Positions 47,598 through 58,316 of a stretch of 64,000 nt of DNA are shown piece by piece. This DNA comes from Pseudomonas mosselii. Its GTDB lineage: Bacteria; Pseudomonadota; Gammaproteobacteria; Pseudomonadales; Pseudomonadaceae. Every line of letters starts with the position of its first letter. Position 1 is the stretch's first letter. The stretch lies in assembly GCF_005796105.1 (NCBI RefSeq), contig NZ_VAUO01000002.1, positions 620,001-684,000 on the forward strand, in the 5' to 3' direction. The notes beneath the pieces are model-generated. The model did not search any database, was not told the origin of the DNA, and worked only from the letters and a program-made list of their open reading frames with translations. A program made the translations under genes and the position numbers.

Positions 47598-48740
47598 TCA
47601 GCGGATGGTCAATGCCTCAAGCTTGCCGCTGTTGCCAAAGACATAGATGGTGTCGCCGACTACCAGAGGGCGGGCGCGCAGACCATCGCTGTCGATACGC
47701 TCACGGCCGACGAAGCGACCATCGACCTGGCTGAGCAGGTGCAGGTAACCTTCGAAGTCACCGACCGCCACATAGCTGGAGAACACCTCAGGCGCCGACA
47801 GTTGGCGACGGGCCATGCTGTCGTTGCTCCACAGCGCGCTGGAGGAACGCTCGTCGATACCTTCGACGGTGCCCGATGCCTCGCTCACGTAGACGTTGCC
47901 GAAGCCCTGGGCCACGCCAACGTAGCTGGACGCATCACGCTGCCACAGCACACGGCCGCTTTCCAGGTCCAGGCCAGCCACACGGCCCTGGTAGGTGCCA
48001 ACATAGAGCGTGCCACCGGATAGCAGCAAGCCGCCGTCAATGTCCACCACACGATCCAGCTCGGAACGGCCCTGCGGAATAGCCACGCGGCTCTCCCAAA
48101 CGGGCACGCCGTTGCTGATGTCTACCGCCACCACCTTGCCGGTGGACAGGCCAGCGACGGCCAAACGGTTAGTGACGATCGGCGCACCGGTGCCACGCAG
48201 GGTGAGCACCGCCGGGGTGTTTTCGTAGATCCAGCGGCGCTCGCCAGTGGCGGCGTCGAGACCGATCAGACGGTCGTCCTGGGTCTGTACCACCACCACG
48301 TCGCCGTTATTGGCAGGCGGGGCCAGCACTTCGCTGGTCACGCGCGCACGCCAACGCTCTTCACCGGTGCTGGAGTCCAGGGCCACGACTTCACCCTTGA
48401 GGGTGCCCAGCATCAGCAGGCCGTAACCCACGCCGACGGCGCCGGAAACAGGCAACTCGAGGTCTTTTTTCCAGACCACGTCACCGTTGTTGCGGTCGAG
48501 GGCGAAGACCTTGCCGTTGACATCGGCAGCGTAGATGCGGTCGTTCTCGATAGCCGGTACCAGGGTGTTGTAGGTCTCGCCCTGGCCGTCACCGATCGAA
48601 CGGCTCCACTGCTTCTTCAGCACCACTTCCTCGGTGAACTTGGTCAGTTCGGCCGGTGGCAGTTCCTTCTTGCTGTTGCTGCTGCAACCCGCGGCCAACA
48701 CGGCGAGGGTGAGCACTGCTGCTTGTTTCCAACCCTTCAC
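47598..48740 (-). CDS. bamB: Outer membrane assembly lipoprotein BamB
   Basis: BamB is an eight-bladed beta-propeller lipoprotein of the BAM complex that inserts outer-membrane proteins. The 380-aa precursor has a signal peptide with lipobox LAAGC (Cys19) and repeated PQQ-type blades such as DVNGKVFALDRNNGDVVWKK and VALDSSTGEERWRARV. I place the start at GTG 48740, eight bases after GGGGA and two bases from the stop of the upstream gene. The ATG at 48767 would overlap that gene and place extra residues ahead of the signal peptide. Confidence 0.93.
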   Translation of the reverse strand: MKGWKQAAVLTLAVLAAGCSSNSKKELPPAELTKFTEEVVLKKQWSRSIGDGQGETYNTLVPAIENDRIYAADVNGKVFALDRNNGDVVWKKDLELPVSGAVGVGYGLLMLGTLKGEVVALDSSTGEERWRARVTSEVLAPPANNGDVVVVQTQDDRLIGLDAATGERRWIYENTPAVLTLRGTGAPIVTNRLAVAGLSTGKVVAVDISNGVPVWESRVAIPQGRSELDRVVDIDGGLLLSGGTLYVGTYQGRVAGLDLESGRVLWQRDASSYVGVAQGFGNVYVSEASGTVEGIDERSSSALWSNDSMARRQLSAPEVFSSYVAVGDFEGYLHLLSQVDGRFVGRERIDSDGLRARPLVVGDTIYVFGNSGKLEALTIR

Positions 48741-48741
48741 T

Positions 48742-49383
48742 TCAGGCGTCCCCTTTGGCCAGGTCATCCAGCTTCAGTTGCAGGCCACCGATCGCGGCGT
48801 CGTCAGACAGCGCGGCCTTGGCTTTTTCGTAGGCGCTATGGGCGTCATCGGCGCGCCCCAGCTGAACCAGCAGGTCGCCCTTGAGCTCCTCGCGGCTGGC
48901 CTGGAACGCCTTGTCGGTGTCGCCGTCGAGCAGCTTGAGGGCCTCTTCGGCTTTGTCCTGTGCGGCCAGAACACGCGCCAGGCGCTGACGCGAAATCTCG
49001 CCCAGGGTGGCGTCGGCTGGCTTGTCCAGCACGCTTTTCAACTCGCTGGCAGCGTCGTCCAGCTTGCCGCTGTCCACCGCGACCTTGGCTACGAACAGGC
49101 TGCCGTACTGGGCGTAGGCGGTACCGGCGAACTCGCTCTTGAGCTTGCCGGACAGCTCGGCAACCTTGGCCGTGTCGGGCTGGCCGCTCGGGGTCAGCGA
49201 GGTTTCCAACAGGGCCTGGTACAGCGCCGAGGCGCCTTGCGACTGGTTAGCCTGGTACTTGTGCCAGGTCTGCCAGCCCATCACCACCACGCCGGCCAGC
49301 AGTGCACCGGTCAGCAGCGGCTTGCCGTTGCGGTTCCACCAGTCCTTGACGCCTGCCAGATCATCATCATCGGTACTCGACAC
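48742..49383 (-). CDS. yfgM: TPR ancillary SecYEG translocon protein (YfgM-like)
   Basis: The 213-aa protein is anchored by one N-terminal helix (PLLTGALLAGVVVMGWQTWHKY, about residues 21-42). A periplasmic tetratricopeptide-like region follows (LLVQLGRADDAHSAYEKAKA). In E. coli YfgM works with PpiD at the SecYEG exit and links periplasmic chaperones to translocation. It lies between hisS and bamB, the same order as in enterobacteria. Confidence 0.9.
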   Translation of the reverse strand: MSSTDDDDLAGVKDWWNRNGKPLLTGALLAGVVVMGWQTWHKYQANQSQGASALYQALLETSLTPSGQPDTAKVAELSGKLKSEFAGTAYAQYGSLFVAKVAVDSGKLDDAASELKSVLDKPADATLGEISRQRLARVLAAQDKAEEALKLLDGDTDKAFQASREELKGDLLVQLGRADDAHSAYEKAKAALSDDAAIGGLQLKLDDLAKGDA

Positions 49384-49421
49384 CCCAATACTCCTTTTCG
49401 CCTATTCGTTGTTGAACCGCG

Positions 49422-50711
49422 TTACGCCTGGGCGATCGCGGTTTCCAGGTGCTCTGCCAGAGCATCCCAGGCAATGTTCTGTTGTTCGCCCTGGCCACGC
49501 AGGGGCTTGACGCCAATCGTCTGCTGGGCAAGTTCGTCGTCGCCCAGGATCAGGGCGAACAGCGCGCCGCTCTTGTCGGCTTTCTTGAACTGGCTCTTGA
49601 AGCTACCACCACCGGCGTTCACCGCCAGGCGCAGGCCCGGCAGGCGGTCGCGCAGGCTTTCGCTCAGGCGCAGGCCAGCCAGTTCAGCGGCATCACCGAA
49701 CGCACAGAGGTACACATCGATGGTCCGGCTGATGGATGCGGGCACCTTGTCGAGGGTTTCCAGCAGCAGGATCAGACGCTCGATACCCATGGCGAAACCA
49801 ACGCCTGGGGTCGGCTTGCCGCCCATCTGCTCGACCAGGCCGTCGTAGCGGCCACCGGCGCAGACGGTGCCCTGGGCACCGAGCTTGTCGGTGACCCACT
49901 CGAACACGGTCTTGCTGTAGTAGTCCAGGCCACGTACCAGCTTGGTGTTGATCACGAACGGAATGCCCGCGGTATCGAGACGGGCCTTGAGGCCTTCGAA
50001 GTGCACGCGGGATTCTTCATCGAGGTAGTCTTCGAGCTTGGGCGCGTCGACCAGCACGGCTTGGGTGTTCTGGTCCTTGCTGTCGAGGATGCGCAGCGGG
50101 TTGCTCTTGAGGCGGCGCTGGCTGTCTTCGTCCAGTTGCTCCAGGCGCGCCGACAGGTAGTCGACCAGCGCGTCACGGTAGCGGGCGCGGGCTTCACTGG
50201 TGCCCAGGCTGTTGAGCTGCAACTGCACGGCGTCCTGGATCCCCAGCAGGCCCCACAGGCGCCAGGTGAGCATGATCAGCTCGGCATCCACATCTGGGCC
50301 GTCGAGGTTGAACACCTCGACGCCGATCTGGTGGAACTGGCGGTAGCGGCCTTTCTGCGGGCGCTCGTGGCGGAACATCTGCCCCACATACCAGAGTTTC
50401 TGCACCTGGCCGTTGCCGGTGATCCCGTGTTCGAGCACGGCACGCACGCACGCGGCGGTGCCTTCGGGACGCAGGGTGAGTGAATCGCCGTTGCGATCCT
50501 CGAAGGTGTACATCTCTTTTTCGACGATATCGGTGACTTCACCGATAGAGCGCTTGAACAGCTCGGTGAACTCGACGATCGGCGTACGGATCTGGCTGTA
50601 GCCGTAGCTGTCCAGCAGGCCGGCCACGGTGCCTTCGAAGTAGCGCCACAGCGGCGACTGCTCGGGCAGGATGTCGTTCATGCCACGAATGGCTTGCAGC
50701 GATTTGCTCAC
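49422..50711 (-). CDS. hisS: Histidyl-tRNA synthetase
   Basis: HisRS charges tRNA(His) with histidine. It is 429 aa, a class II synthetase. Motif 2 is visible in [20 protein letters not shown]. The histidine-specific motifs [15 protein letters not shown] and [16 protein letters not shown] are present, and [11 protein letters not shown] is motif 3. An anticodon-binding domain closes the protein. It starts [16 protein letters not shown]. It follows ispG after 24 bp in a conserved housekeeping operon. Confidence 0.98.
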   Translation of the reverse strand: MSKSLQAIRGMNDILPEQSPLWRYFEGTVAGLLDSYGYSQIRTPIVEFTELFKRSIGEVTDIVEKEMYTFEDRNGDSLTLRPEGTAACVRAVLEHGITGNGQVQKLWYVGQMFRHERPQKGRYRQFHQIGVEVFNLDGPDVDAELIMLTWRLWGLLGIQDAVQLQLNSLGTSEARARYRDALVDYLSARLEQLDEDSQRRLKSNPLRILDSKDQNTQAVLVDAPKLEDYLDEESRVHFEGLKARLDTAGIPFVINTKLVRGLDYYSKTVFEWVTDKLGAQGTVCAGGRYDGLVEQMGGKPTPGVGFAMGIERLILLLETLDKVPASISRTIDVYLCAFGDAAELAGLRLSESLRDRLPGLRLAVNAGGGSFKSQFKKADKSGALFALILGDDELAQQTIGVKPLRGQGEQQNIAWDALAEHLETAIAQA

Positions 50712-50735
50712 GAAAAGTCCTTACGAATCTGTGTA

Positions 50736-51845
50736 TCAGCCGCGGGCGATCAGCACCGCGTCGGCCTCGACCTTCTCGGCCGCTTTCTGGCGAATGAGCT
50801 TTTCCAGCTCGTCGACCAGGTTCTCGTTGTTCAGCTTCTGCGATGGCTTACCATCGATGTACACCAGGTTCGGCGTACCACCGGTGAGCCCTACATGGGA
50901 CTCCTTGGCTTCGCCCGGTCCGTTGACCACGCAACCGATCACCGCCACGTCCAGCGGCACCAGCAGGTCTTCCAGGCGCCCTTCCAGCTCGTTCATGGTC
51001 TTGACCACATCGAAGTTCTGCCGCGAGCAGCTCGGGCAGGCGATGAAGTTGATGCCACGCGAACGCAGGTGCAGCGACTTGAGGATGTCGTAGCCGACCT
51101 TCACTTCTTCGACAGGATCGGCCGCCAGCGAAATACGGATGGTGTCGCCGATGCCTTCGGCCAGCAGCATACCGATGCCGACTGCGGATTTCACCGTTCC
51201 CGAACGCAGGCCACCGGCTTCGGTGATGCCCAGGTGCAGCGGCTGCACGATCTGCCGGGCCAACTGGCGGTAGGCTTCGACGGCCATGAACACATCGGAT
51301 GCCTTGACGCTGACCTTGAAATCCTGGAAATCCAGGCGGTCGAGGTGCTCGACATGGCGCAGCGCAGACTCGACCAGGGCTGCCGGGGTCGGCTCGCCGT
51401 ACTTCTTCTGCAGGTCTTTTTCCAAAGAGCCCGCATTGACACCGATACGGATCGGGATGCCACGGTCACGGGCGGCGTCGACCACCGCACGCACGCGGTC
51501 TTCGCGACCGATGTTGCCCGGGTTGATGCGCAGGCAGTCGACGCCCAGCTCAGCCACGCGCAACGCGATCTTGTAGTCGAAGTGGATGTCGGCGACCAAC
51601 GGCACGCTGACCTGCTGCTTGATCTTGCCGAAGGCCTCGGCGGCGTCCATGTCCGGGACCGAGACGCGAACGATGTCCACCCCTGCATCGACCAGGCGCT
51701 GGATCTGACCCACGGTGGCGGCCACATCGTTGGTGTCGGTGTTGGTCATGCTCTGCACCGCGATGGGCGCATCGCCGCCCACCGGCACATTGCCGACCCA
51801 GATTTTGCGGGATTCGCGACGTTTGATCGGAGATTCGCCGTGCAT
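50736..51845 (-). CDS. ispG: 4-hydroxy-3-methylbut-2-en-1-yl diphosphate synthase
   Basis: IspG (GcpE) carries out the penultimate step of the MEP isoprenoid pathway, using a [4Fe-4S] cluster. The 369-aa protein is of normal length and has the cluster cysteines in [11 protein letters not shown] and [11 protein letters not shown]. The N-terminal TIM-barrel part includes [20 protein letters not shown]. The gene is three bases from rodZ and 24 bp from hisS, so it belongs to the same operon. Cluster supply presumably comes from the isc operon at 55-61 kb. Confidence 0.98.
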   Translation of the reverse strand: MHGESPIKRRESRKIWVGNVPVGGDAPIAVQSMTNTDTNDVAATVGQIQRLVDAGVDIVRVSVPDMDAAEAFGKIKQQVSVPLVADIHFDYKIALRVAELGVDCLRINPGNIGREDRVRAVVDAARDRGIPIRIGVNAGSLEKDLQKKYGEPTPAALVESALRHVEHLDRLDFQDFKVSVKASDVFMAVEAYRQLARQIVQPLHLGITEAGGLRSGTVKSAVGIGMLLAEGIGDTIRISLAADPVEEVKVGYDILKSLHLRSRGINFIACPSCSRQNFDVVKTMNELEGRLEDLLVPLDVAVIGCVVNGPGEAKESHVGLTGGTPNLVYIDGKPSQKLNNENLVDELEKLIRQKAAEKVEADAVLIARG

Positions 51846-51848
51846 GAC

Positions 51849-52865
51849 TTACTGTCCCAACTTCAGGCGAGCGGTCTCGCCACTGGTGAACGGGGCCACA
51901 TCGACTGCCTGGCCGTTGTAGCTCACCTGGGCGCCGCGGGCGAACCCAAGGCGAACCGCGAACGGTGGCTGGCCGGTCAGATCGAGGCTGTCGCCCTTGC
52001 GCTTGATGGCGCTGAACAGCACCTTGCCGTTGCCATCGGTGACCTGGGTCCAGCAATCGGCGGTGAACTGGATGTGTACCTTGGCGCTGCCGGCAGGTGC
52101 AACGGCGGGTGCGGCTGGAACGCTGGCAACCGGCGCAACCGGGGCGACGCTGGCAGTGGGTGCCGCAGGGGCCGCCGGAGCGGCAGGTGCTGGCGTAGCA
52201 GCAGGCGTGCTGGCCACCGCCGGTGCCGCAGCGCTCGCGGCCGGAGCGACAGCTATCGGCGTCTCTTCGCTGGCGGCTGGCGCTTCGCTCCCATTGACCG
52301 GCTCCAGCGGCAATACCTGGCCTTCTGGCTGCTGCGCTTCACTGACGGCCTGGTCTTCCGGCTCGTCCAGCGGGTGAATCTGGGTGGTGCCGTCGGCACT
52401 CTCGACCTCGACGTGCTCCAGCGCGATCTTGGCCAGGTCCTTGCCACGCAAGCTACCTTGGTCCTGCCACCAGACGAAACCGCCTCCGATAACCGCTACC
52501 AGCAACACCAGGCTAACCACCCGCAGGATGTTATGCGAGAGGCGCACCGGTTCTTCGATGCGACCCAGCGAGTGCACATCACTGCCTTGGGCGTGGGTAC
52601 CGGTGATCTGGTCGAACGCAGCCACCAAGGGTGCTTGATCCATGTCCATCAGTTTGGCGTAGGCACGGATGTAACCACGGGCGAAGGTATGCCCGGGCAG
52701 CTTGTCGAAAGCGCCAGTTTCAAGGTTGTTCAGCGAAGAAACCGTAAGGTTGAGCTTTTTTGCGACCTCAGCCTGGCTCCATTCCCGCTGCTCGCGGGCC
52801 TGGCGCAAGACATCCCCGGGATTGTGGCGAGGCGCTGCTGCTACTTCGGTGTGAGCGGCTTTCAT
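51849..52865 (-). CDS. rodZ: Cytoskeleton protein RodZ
   Basis: RodZ is a membrane protein that links MreB to the wall-synthesis machinery. The 338-aa protein has an N-terminal helix-turn-helix (GDVLRQAREQREWSQAEVAK) and a membrane helix at about residues 113-133 (VVSLVLLVAVIGGGFVWW). A long Ala/Pro/Val-rich linker of about 90 residues leads to a C-terminal DUF4115 beta domain (FTADCWTQVTDGNGKVLF). The linker is low complexity with repeated PAAPAAP units, which may vary in length between strains. It overlaps pilF by four bases. Confidence 0.94.
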   Translation of the reverse strand: MKAAHTEVAAAPRHNPGDVLRQAREQREWSQAEVAKKLNLTVSSLNNLETGAFDKLPGHTFARGYIRAYAKLMDMDQAPLVAAFDQITGTHAQGSDVHSLGRIEEPVRLSHNILRVVSLVLLVAVIGGGFVWWQDQGSLRGKDLAKIALEHVEVESADGTTQIHPLDEPEDQAVSEAQQPEGQVLPLEPVNGSEAPAASEETPIAVAPAASAAAPAVASTPAATPAPAAPAAPAAPTASVAPVAPVASVPAAPAVAPAGSAKVHIQFTADCWTQVTDGNGKVLFSAIKRKGDSLDLTGQPPFAVRLGFARGAQVSYNGQAVDVAPFTSGETARLKLGQ

Positions 52866-53623
52866 CGTTGCTCCGACAGGTATTGCTGATATTCCGGCGT
52901 ACCGGGATAAAGTCGTTGTAATTGCTGGCCCATCCGGGCCGCACTGCCCTGATCGTCAAGGGCAATGGCCAGGCGGCTGCCTAGCAGCAGGCTACGGGCG
53001 CTCTGGTCGCTCAGTTGGCTGAAACGATCGTAGTAGTCCCAGGCCGGCACATAATGCCTGTTTTCGTAGGACAACTCAGCCATTTCAAGCAACGCTTTCG
53101 GTTGCCGCTGATCGAGCCGGAGGGCTTTTTCCAGATACTCGCGGGCCTGCTCGCCCTCACCCAGCTTGCGTGCCGTCAGGCCGAGGTTCTGATACACCCG
53201 GGAGCGTTCAGGATACAAGGTATCGGCGGCGGCCAGGCGAAACATTGCCTGGGCCTCGGCGAACCGCCCCTGAGCATATAGGAAACTGCCGTAGTTGTTG
53301 CGGATTCGCGTGTCACTCGAACGTATGGCCAGGGCTTTTTCGAAATGCTGCATGGCCAGTTGCGGCTCACCCTCGGCCTGAAACACCAACGCCAAGGCGG
53401 CATGCGCGTCGGCATCGCGGCTGTCGAGCGCCAATGCCTTGGCCAGCGGAGCCTTAGCCTGCGCGGTCAGTCCTTGTTGCAGATAACCCAGCCCAAGCTG
53501 CACATACGCCCGGCTCGCCTGCTCGCGGCCCTGACGCGTGGCCAGTGGATCGCTGGCGCCACCCGACACGCAGCCGGCCAGCAGCGCAAGCGTGAGGATC
53601 GACAGCGCAGCGCGCAGGGTCAT
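52862..53623 (-). CDS. pilF: Type IV pilus biogenesis lipoprotein PilF (PilW)
   Basis: PilF is an outer-membrane lipoprotein that guides assembly of the PilQ secretin. The 253-aa precursor has a lipobox LLAGC (Cys18) and about six TPR units, such as SRAYVQLGLGYLQQGLTAQA and NNYGSFLYAQGRFAEAQAMF. Length and repeat number fit the family. It lies 14 bp after rlmN and its stop overlaps the rodZ start, as in other pseudomonads. Confidence 0.94.
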   Translation of the reverse strand: MTLRAALSILTLALLAGCVSGGASDPLATRQGREQASRAYVQLGLGYLQQGLTAQAKAPLAKALALDSRDADAHAALALVFQAEGEPQLAMQHFEKALAIRSSDTRIRNNYGSFLYAQGRFAEAQAMFRLAAADTLYPERSRVYQNLGLTARKLGEGEQAREYLEKALRLDQRQPKALLEMAELSYENRHYVPAWDYYDRFSQLSDQSARSLLLGSRLAIALDDQGSAARMGQQLQRLYPGTPEYQQYLSEQR

Positions 53624-53637
53624 GGATGGCCTGCTCG

Positions 53638-54780
53638 TCAGAGGCGCGCGGCGCTGTCTTGCGGCTCGTCGGCGGCAAGCTGACGCACGGCGATGTAGCG
53701 CTCGCTTCGACGGGTACGGTCGTTAACCTGCCCGACCAACTGACCACAGGCGGCGTCGATGTCGTCACCGCGGGTGGTGCGGGTGGTGACGTTGAAACCG
53801 CCGTGGTGCAGCAGGTCCTGGAAGCGGCGGATGGCATTGTTGCTCGGCCGCTCGTAGCCCGAATGCGGGAACGGGTTGAAAGGAATCAGGTTGATCTTGC
53901 ACGGCACGTCACGCAGCAGTTCGATCATCTGCGCCGCGTGTTCGGGCTGGTCGTTGACGTCCTTGAGCAACGTGTACTCGACGGTCAGCACGCGCTTGCC
54001 GCCCAGCGTGGACATGTAGCCCATGCAGGAATCCAGCAGCACCTTGAGCGGGTACTTCTTGTTCAGCGGCACCAGCTTGTTGCGCAACTCATCGTTGGGC
54101 GCATGCAGCGACAGGGCCAGCGACACGTCGATGTGCTTGGCCAACTCGTCGATCATCGGCACCACGCCCGAAGTGGACAGGGTGACGCGGCGCTTGGAAA
54201 TGCCATAGCCCAGATCTTCCATCATGATCTTCATGGCGGCGATGACATTGTCAAAATTCAGCAGGGGCTCGCCCATACCCATCATGACCACGTTGGTGAT
54301 GGCGCGGTCGATCTTGGCCGGGACGGTCCCGAAGGATTTGTTCGCAAGCCACACCTGACCGATCACTTCGGCGGCGGTGAGGTTGCTGTTGAAGCCTTGC
54401 TTGCCGGTGGAGCAGAAGCTGCAGTCCAGGGCACAACCGGCTTGCGACGACACGCACAGGGTACCGCGATCGTCGGTGGGGATGTAGACGGTCTCGACGC
54501 AGCTGCCGGAGGCAACGCGGATCACCCATTTACGGGTACCGTCGGCGGAAATGTCTTCGCTGACCACTTCCGGCCCCCGAATCTCGGCAACGGCCTCGAG
54601 CTTTTCGCGCAAGGCCTTGCCGACATTGGTCATGGCGGCGAAATCGTCGACGCCATAGTGGTGAATCCATTTCATGACCTGACCGGCACGAAAACGCTTC
54701 TCTCCGATGGACTCGAAGAATTTTTCCATTTCCTGGAGGGGCAGGCCCAACAGGTTGATCTTGCCAGTCATGTCACTCAT
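53638..54780 (-). CDS. rlmN: 23S rRNA/tRNA adenine C2-methyltransferase RlmN
   Basis: This radical SAM enzyme methylates A2503 of 23S rRNA and A37 of several tRNAs. The 380-aa protein has the cluster motif CALDCSFC (Cys116, Cys120, Cys123) and the family stretches [16 protein letters not shown] and [13 protein letters not shown]. The resolving cysteine near the C-terminus is in [12 protein letters not shown]. The ATG at 54780 is preceded by GGTGA; an ATG three codons later is also possible. The gene follows ndk by 24 bp. Confidence 0.97.
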   Translation of the reverse strand: MSDMTGKINLLGLPLQEMEKFFESIGEKRFRAGQVMKWIHHYGVDDFAAMTNVGKALREKLEAVAEIRGPEVVSEDISADGTRKWVIRVASGSCVETVYIPTDDRGTLCVSSQAGCALDCSFCSTGKQGFNSNLTAAEVIGQVWLANKSFGTVPAKIDRAITNVVMMGMGEPLLNFDNVIAAMKIMMEDLGYGISKRRVTLSTSGVVPMIDELAKHIDVSLALSLHAPNDELRNKLVPLNKKYPLKVLLDSCMGYMSTLGGKRVLTVEYTLLKDVNDQPEHAAQMIELLRDVPCKINLIPFNPFPHSGYERPSNNAIRRFQDLLHHGGFNVTTRTTRGDDIDAACGQLVGQVNDRTRRSERYIAVRQLAADEPQDSAARL

Positions 54781-54804
54781 GGAATCACCCAAGACCTGCT
54801 TCGC

Positions 54805-55236
54805 TTAGCGAATGCGGTCGCACAGCTCGGTAGCGGAGAAGAAGTAAGCGATTTCGCGGGCAGCCGAAGCTTCCGAGTCGGAACCGTGAACGGCGTTCTC
54901 GTCGATGGAAACGGCGAAGTCAGCACGGATGGTGCCGGCAGCGGCTTCTTTCGGGTTGGTGGCACCCATCAGCTCGCGGTTAGCCAGAACAGCGTTCTCG
55001 CCTTCCAGTACCTGAACAACGACCGGACCGGAAGTCATGAAGGCAACCAGGTCAGCGAAGAAGCCGCGAGCGCTGTGCTCGGCGTAGAAGCCTTCGGCTT
55101 CGGCTTTGGACAGTTGCTTCATTTTCGAGGCAACGACGCGCAGGCCGGCTTTCTCGAAGCGAGTGGTGATCTCGCCGATGACGTTCTTGGCAACAGCGTC
55201 AGGCTTGATGATGGAGAAAGTACGTTGAACAGCCAT
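54805..55236 (-). CDS. ndk: Nucleoside diphosphate kinase
   Basis: Ndk equilibrates nucleoside tri- and diphosphates. The 143-aa protein has the normal length. The phosphorylated histidine is His117 in [22 protein letters not shown] opens the fold. A ribosome-binding site GGAG precedes the ATG. The gene lies downstream of the isc operon but is separated from it by a terminator, so it likely has its own promoter and leads the rlmN-pilF-rodZ operon. Confidence 0.98.
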   Translation of the reverse strand: MAVQRTFSIIKPDAVAKNVIGEITTRFEKAGLRVVASKMKQLSKAEAEGFYAEHSARGFFADLVAFMTSGPVVVQVLEGENAVLANRELMGATNPKEAAAGTIRADFAVSIDENAVHGSDSEASAAREIAYFFSATELCDRIR

Positions 55237-55262
55237 GGAAAACTCCAGAAAATGAGTATTGC

Positions 55263-55294
55263 GAAAAATTAAACCCGCGAATTATACGCGGGTT
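55263..55294 (-). terminator. Rho-independent terminator of the isc operon
   Basis: On the minus strand AACCCGCG and CGCGGGTT form an eight-base-pair stem around TATAATT, followed by TAATTTTTCG. It sits 31 bp after the iscX stop and before ndk. Confidence 0.85.
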
Positions 55295-55324
55295 CCAGGG
55301 GATTGCCTAACCTGCAGCGTGCGC

Positions 55325-55525
55325 TCAGTCGGCTTCTTCGATCCAGGCCGCCTGGATGGCTTCGAGCACTTTCTCGCCGCCGCGCGACGGATCGTCGCTG
55401 AACGCAGGCAGTGCCAGCACCCAACGGTGCAGATCGACGAAATTCACGTAACGAGGATCGACCTCAGGCTTGCTTTCTGCAAGCTCGATGGCGATCTCAA
55501 GTACATCAATCCATTTCAGACTCAT
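55325..55525 (-). CDS. iscX: Fe-S cluster assembly protein IscX
   Basis: IscX is a small acidic protein (66 aa) that binds IscS and modulates cysteine desulfurase activity, possibly as an iron-dependent regulator. It shows the family pattern MSLKWIDVLEIAIELAESKP, then DPRYVNFVDLHRWV and the C-terminal AIQAAWIEE. It is the last gene of the isc operon, ten bases after fdx. Confidence 0.96.
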   Translation of the reverse strand: MSLKWIDVLEIAIELAESKPEVDPRYVNFVDLHRWVLALPAFSDDPSRGGEKVLEAIQAAWIEEAD

Positions 55526-55535
55526 GCAGGCCTCC

Positions 55536-55877
55536 TCAGTGCGGCGCTTCGGCGGCGTGGTTGAGCGAATACTTGGGGATCTCGATGGTCAGGTCTTGAT
55601 CGCCCACCACCACCTGACAGCCCAGGCGTGACTGCGCTTCCAGGCCCCAGGCCTTGTCCAGCATGTCTTCTTCGAGCTCGTCAGCCTCATCCAGCGAGTC
55701 GAAGCCCTTGCGCACGATGCAGTGGCAGGTGGTGCAGGCCTTGACGCCGCCGCAGGCGCTTTCCATCTCGATGTGATGGTCGTGGGCCAGCTCCAGGATG
55801 TTGGTCCCGGTCGGTACTTCCACGCTCAGCCCTTCGGGGCAGAACTTCTCATGCGGCAGGAATGTCACCAGCGGCAT
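55536..55877 (-). CDS. fdx: ISC-type [2Fe-2S] ferredoxin
   Basis: Fdx donates electrons to Fe-S cluster assembly on IscU. The 113-aa adrenodoxin-type protein has the cluster ligands Cys42, Cys48, Cys51 and Cys87 (ACGGVKACTTC and LGCQVV), the same positions as in E. coli. An extra Cys53 is also present. It is three bases after hscA and is translated with it. Confidence 0.97.
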   Translation of the reverse strand: MPLVTFLPHEKFCPEGLSVEVPTGTNILELAHDHHIEMESACGGVKACTTCHCIVRKGFDSLDEADELEEDMLDKAWGLEAQSRLGCQVVVGDQDLTIEIPKYSLNHAAEAPH

Positions 55878-55880
55878 CGA

Positions 55881-57743
55881 TTACTCCTCGATCTCATTCA
55901 GGTTGCGCCCGGCCAGTGCGGCTTTGACCGTCGAATCAAGGCGACGGGCGGCAAAAGCATCGGTCACCTGCGACAGACGCTTGGTCTGTTGCTCGATGGC
56001 AGCGCCATCGGTGCCGGCCAGCAAATCACGTAGTTCCTGCATCTGGAAGGCGATGGCGTCGCGCTCGTCACTGCTGAGCAGACGCTCGCCGTCGGCATCC
56101 AGGGCACCTTGTACCGCTTCGAGCAGGCGCTCGGCGTCGACTTGGTGCTCACGCAGCTGACGCGCGTGTTTGTCGGAGCCTGCGTGCTCGAACGAGTCCT
56201 TGAGCATGCGCGCGATCTCGCCGTCAGTCAGGCCATACGAGGGCTTGACCTGGATGCTCGACTCGACGCCCGACCCCAGTTCACGCGCGGCAACGCTGAG
56301 CAGGCCATCGGCATCCACCTGGAAGGTAACGCGGATTTTCGCAGCACCGGCGACCATGGCCGGAATGCCACGCAGCTCGAAGCGCGCCAACGAGCGGCAG
56401 TCACTGATCAGCTCGCGCTCACCTTGCAGCACGTGGATCATCATGGCCGACTGGCCGTCTTTGTACGTCGTGAACTCCTGGGCACGGGCCACCGGAATGG
56501 TGGTGTTGCGCGGAATCACTTTTTCCATCAGCCCGCCCATGGTCTCAAGACCCAGCGACAGCGGGATGACATCGAGCAGCAGCAGTTCGCCACCCTCGCG
56601 ACGGTTGCCGGCCAGGGTATCGGCCTGGACAGCGGCGCCAATGGCGACCACCTGATCCGGGTCGATGGAGGTCAACGGTGTGCGGCCAAACAGCGTACCC
56701 ACGGCTTCGCGCACACGGGGTACACGGGTCGAACCGCCAACCATGACCACTGCGCCAACGTCTTCAAGCTCGATACCGCTGTCGCGCACGGCGCGGCGGC
56801 AGGCCTTGAGGCTGCGGGCGATCAGTGGCTCGATCATGCTTTCGAACGCAGCGCGGCTGAGTTCGCCCTGCCAGGCGCCGTGGCTGACACTGACGGCATC
56901 GGCGTCGGTCAGGGCTTCCTTGGCGGCGCAGGCCGTCTGCAATAGCAGGCGCTGGGTGGCCGGGTCGAGGTCGGCGCTAAGCCCCGCCTGCTCGATGATC
57001 CAGCCGGCGATGGCGTGGTCGAAGTCATCACCACCCAGGGCGGTATCGCCACCAGTGGCCAGCACTTCGAACACGCCAGCGGTCAGGCGCAGGATGGAAA
57101 TGTCGAAGGTGCCACCGCCCAGATCGAAAATCGCCACCACGCCTTCGGCGTTCTGGTCCAGGCCATAGGCAACGGCAGCGGCGGTCGGTTCGTTGAGCAA
57201 ACGCAGCACATTCAGGCCGGCCAGACGCGCAGCGTCCTTGGTGGCTTGGCGCTGGGCATCGTCGAAGTAGGCCGGCACGGTAATCACGGCACCAACCAGT
57301 TCACCACCGAGCGTTTGCTCGGCGCGCTGGCGCAGCACCTTGAGGATGTCGGCAGACACCTCCACCGGGCTCTTGACGCCCTGCACCGTGTCGATGAACG
57401 GCATGTGCGACTCGCCACCGACGAAGCGATAAGGCAGTTGCTCACCCAGTTGCTTGACGTCTGCCAGGCCGCGCCCCATCAGGCGCTTGACCGACATGAT
57501 GGTGTTCAAAGGGTCGCTTGGAGCCGCTTCGCGTGCAGCCTGGCCGACCTCGATACCTGCTTCCAGGTAACGTACTGCGGACGGCAGGATGACGCTGCCC
57601 TGCGCATCGGGCAGCGGTTCGCTGCGCCCACTGCGTACGGCGGCGACAAGAGAGTTGGTGGTGCCCAGGTCTATACCCACCGCCAGGCGGCGCTGGTGCG
57701 GCTGGGGGCTCTGACCGGGTTCGGCGATCTGCAGTAGGGCCAT
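55881..57743 (-). CDS. hscA: Fe-S biogenesis Hsp70 chaperone HscA
   Basis: HscA is the specialised Hsp70 that releases clusters from IscU. The 620-aa protein has the ATPase motifs [23 protein letters not shown] and [17 protein letters not shown], followed by the substrate-binding domain. It recognises the LPPVK motif of IscU (encoded downstream in the window). It lies 43 bp after hscB within the isc operon. Confidence 0.97.
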   Translation of the reverse strand: MALLQIAEPGQSPQPHQRRLAVGIDLGTTNSLVAAVRSGRSEPLPDAQGSVILPSAVRYLEAGIEVGQAAREAAPSDPLNTIMSVKRLMGRGLADVKQLGEQLPYRFVGGESHMPFIDTVQGVKSPVEVSADILKVLRQRAEQTLGGELVGAVITVPAYFDDAQRQATKDAARLAGLNVLRLLNEPTAAAVAYGLDQNAEGVVAIFDLGGGTFDISILRLTAGVFEVLATGGDTALGGDDFDHAIAGWIIEQAGLSADLDPATQRLLLQTACAAKEALTDADAVSVSHGAWQGELSRAAFESMIEPLIARSLKACRRAVRDSGIELEDVGAVVMVGGSTRVPRVREAVGTLFGRTPLTSIDPDQVVAIGAAVQADTLAGNRREGGELLLLDVIPLSLGLETMGGLMEKVIPRNTTIPVARAQEFTTYKDGQSAMMIHVLQGERELISDCRSLARFELRGIPAMVAGAAKIRVTFQVDADGLLSVAARELGSGVESSIQVKPSYGLTDGEIARMLKDSFEHAGSDKHARQLREHQVDAERLLEAVQGALDADGERLLSSDERDAIAFQMQELRDLLAGTDGAAIEQQTKRLSQVTDAFAARRLDSTVKAALAGRNLNEIEE

Positions 57744-57786
57744 GCTTGTCGGGGTACCTTAGGCGTCGTCACGGGCGACGCCGGGG

Positions 57787-58308
57787 TTAATCGTCGAGGC
57801 GCTCTTCGAGTTGGCGCACTTCTTGGGCGAGCTTGTCGAGGAACTGCATACGGCGCATCAGGCGCTCGGCCTGGTCGCGCTGGGCAGCTACATCCCAACA
57901 GGCGGCGAAGTCCTCGTTAAGGGTGTCCTGGGCAGCCTTCAGGCGCTTTTTGAACACCGCGACACCCTCGAGGTCGGCTTCGTCCTGCAAGTCTTCGAGT
58001 TCTTCGCGCCACTGCATCTGCTGCAACAGGAAGTCAGGGTCGTGAACGGTGACTTCCTGAGGCACCTCATGGCCACCGATGGCCAGCAGGTAACGCGCAC
58101 GACGCGGTGCACTGCGCAAGGTCTGGTAGGCATCGTTGAGCGCCGCGGACTTTTCCAGGGCAACGCGCTGCTCACGCTCGGAAGCGTCGGCGAAGCGATC
58201 AGGATGGACCTCGCGGGCCAGCTCGCGGTAACGCGTGGCAAGCCGCTCCAGGTCCAGCTTGAAGCCCGGTTGCAGGTCGAACAGAGCGAAATGACAGAGA
58301 GTACCCAC
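57787..58308 (-). CDS. hscB: Fe-S biogenesis J-protein co-chaperone HscB
   Basis: HscB delivers IscU to HscA and stimulates its ATPase. The 173-aa product has the J domain with the HPD motif (REVHPDRF) and a C-terminal three-helix domain. The start is GTG at 58308 ([16 protein letters not shown] after initiation), matching the family; upstream codons are not conserved. It begins eight bases after iscA. Confidence 0.96.
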   Translation of the reverse strand: MGTLCHFALFDLQPGFKLDLERLATRYRELAREVHPDRFADASEREQRVALEKSAALNDAYQTLRSAPRRARYLLAIGGHEVPQEVTVHDPDFLLQQMQWREELEDLQDEADLEGVAVFKKRLKAAQDTLNEDFAACWDVAAQRDQAERLMRRMQFLDKLAQEVRQLEERLDD

Positions 58309-58316
58309 GGCCCGCC

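Noticed and set aside
52080..52290. Repetitive Ala/Pro coding stretch in rodZ as a sign of frameshift or decay
   Set aside because: The frame is intact and a low-complexity linker is normal in RodZ between the membrane helix and the C-terminal domain.
50694..52889. A 731-codon frame opposite ispG and rodZ
   Set aside because: Its His/Gln/Asp-rich translation is the typical mirror of GC-rich codons; ispG and rodZ on the other strand have clear family motifs.
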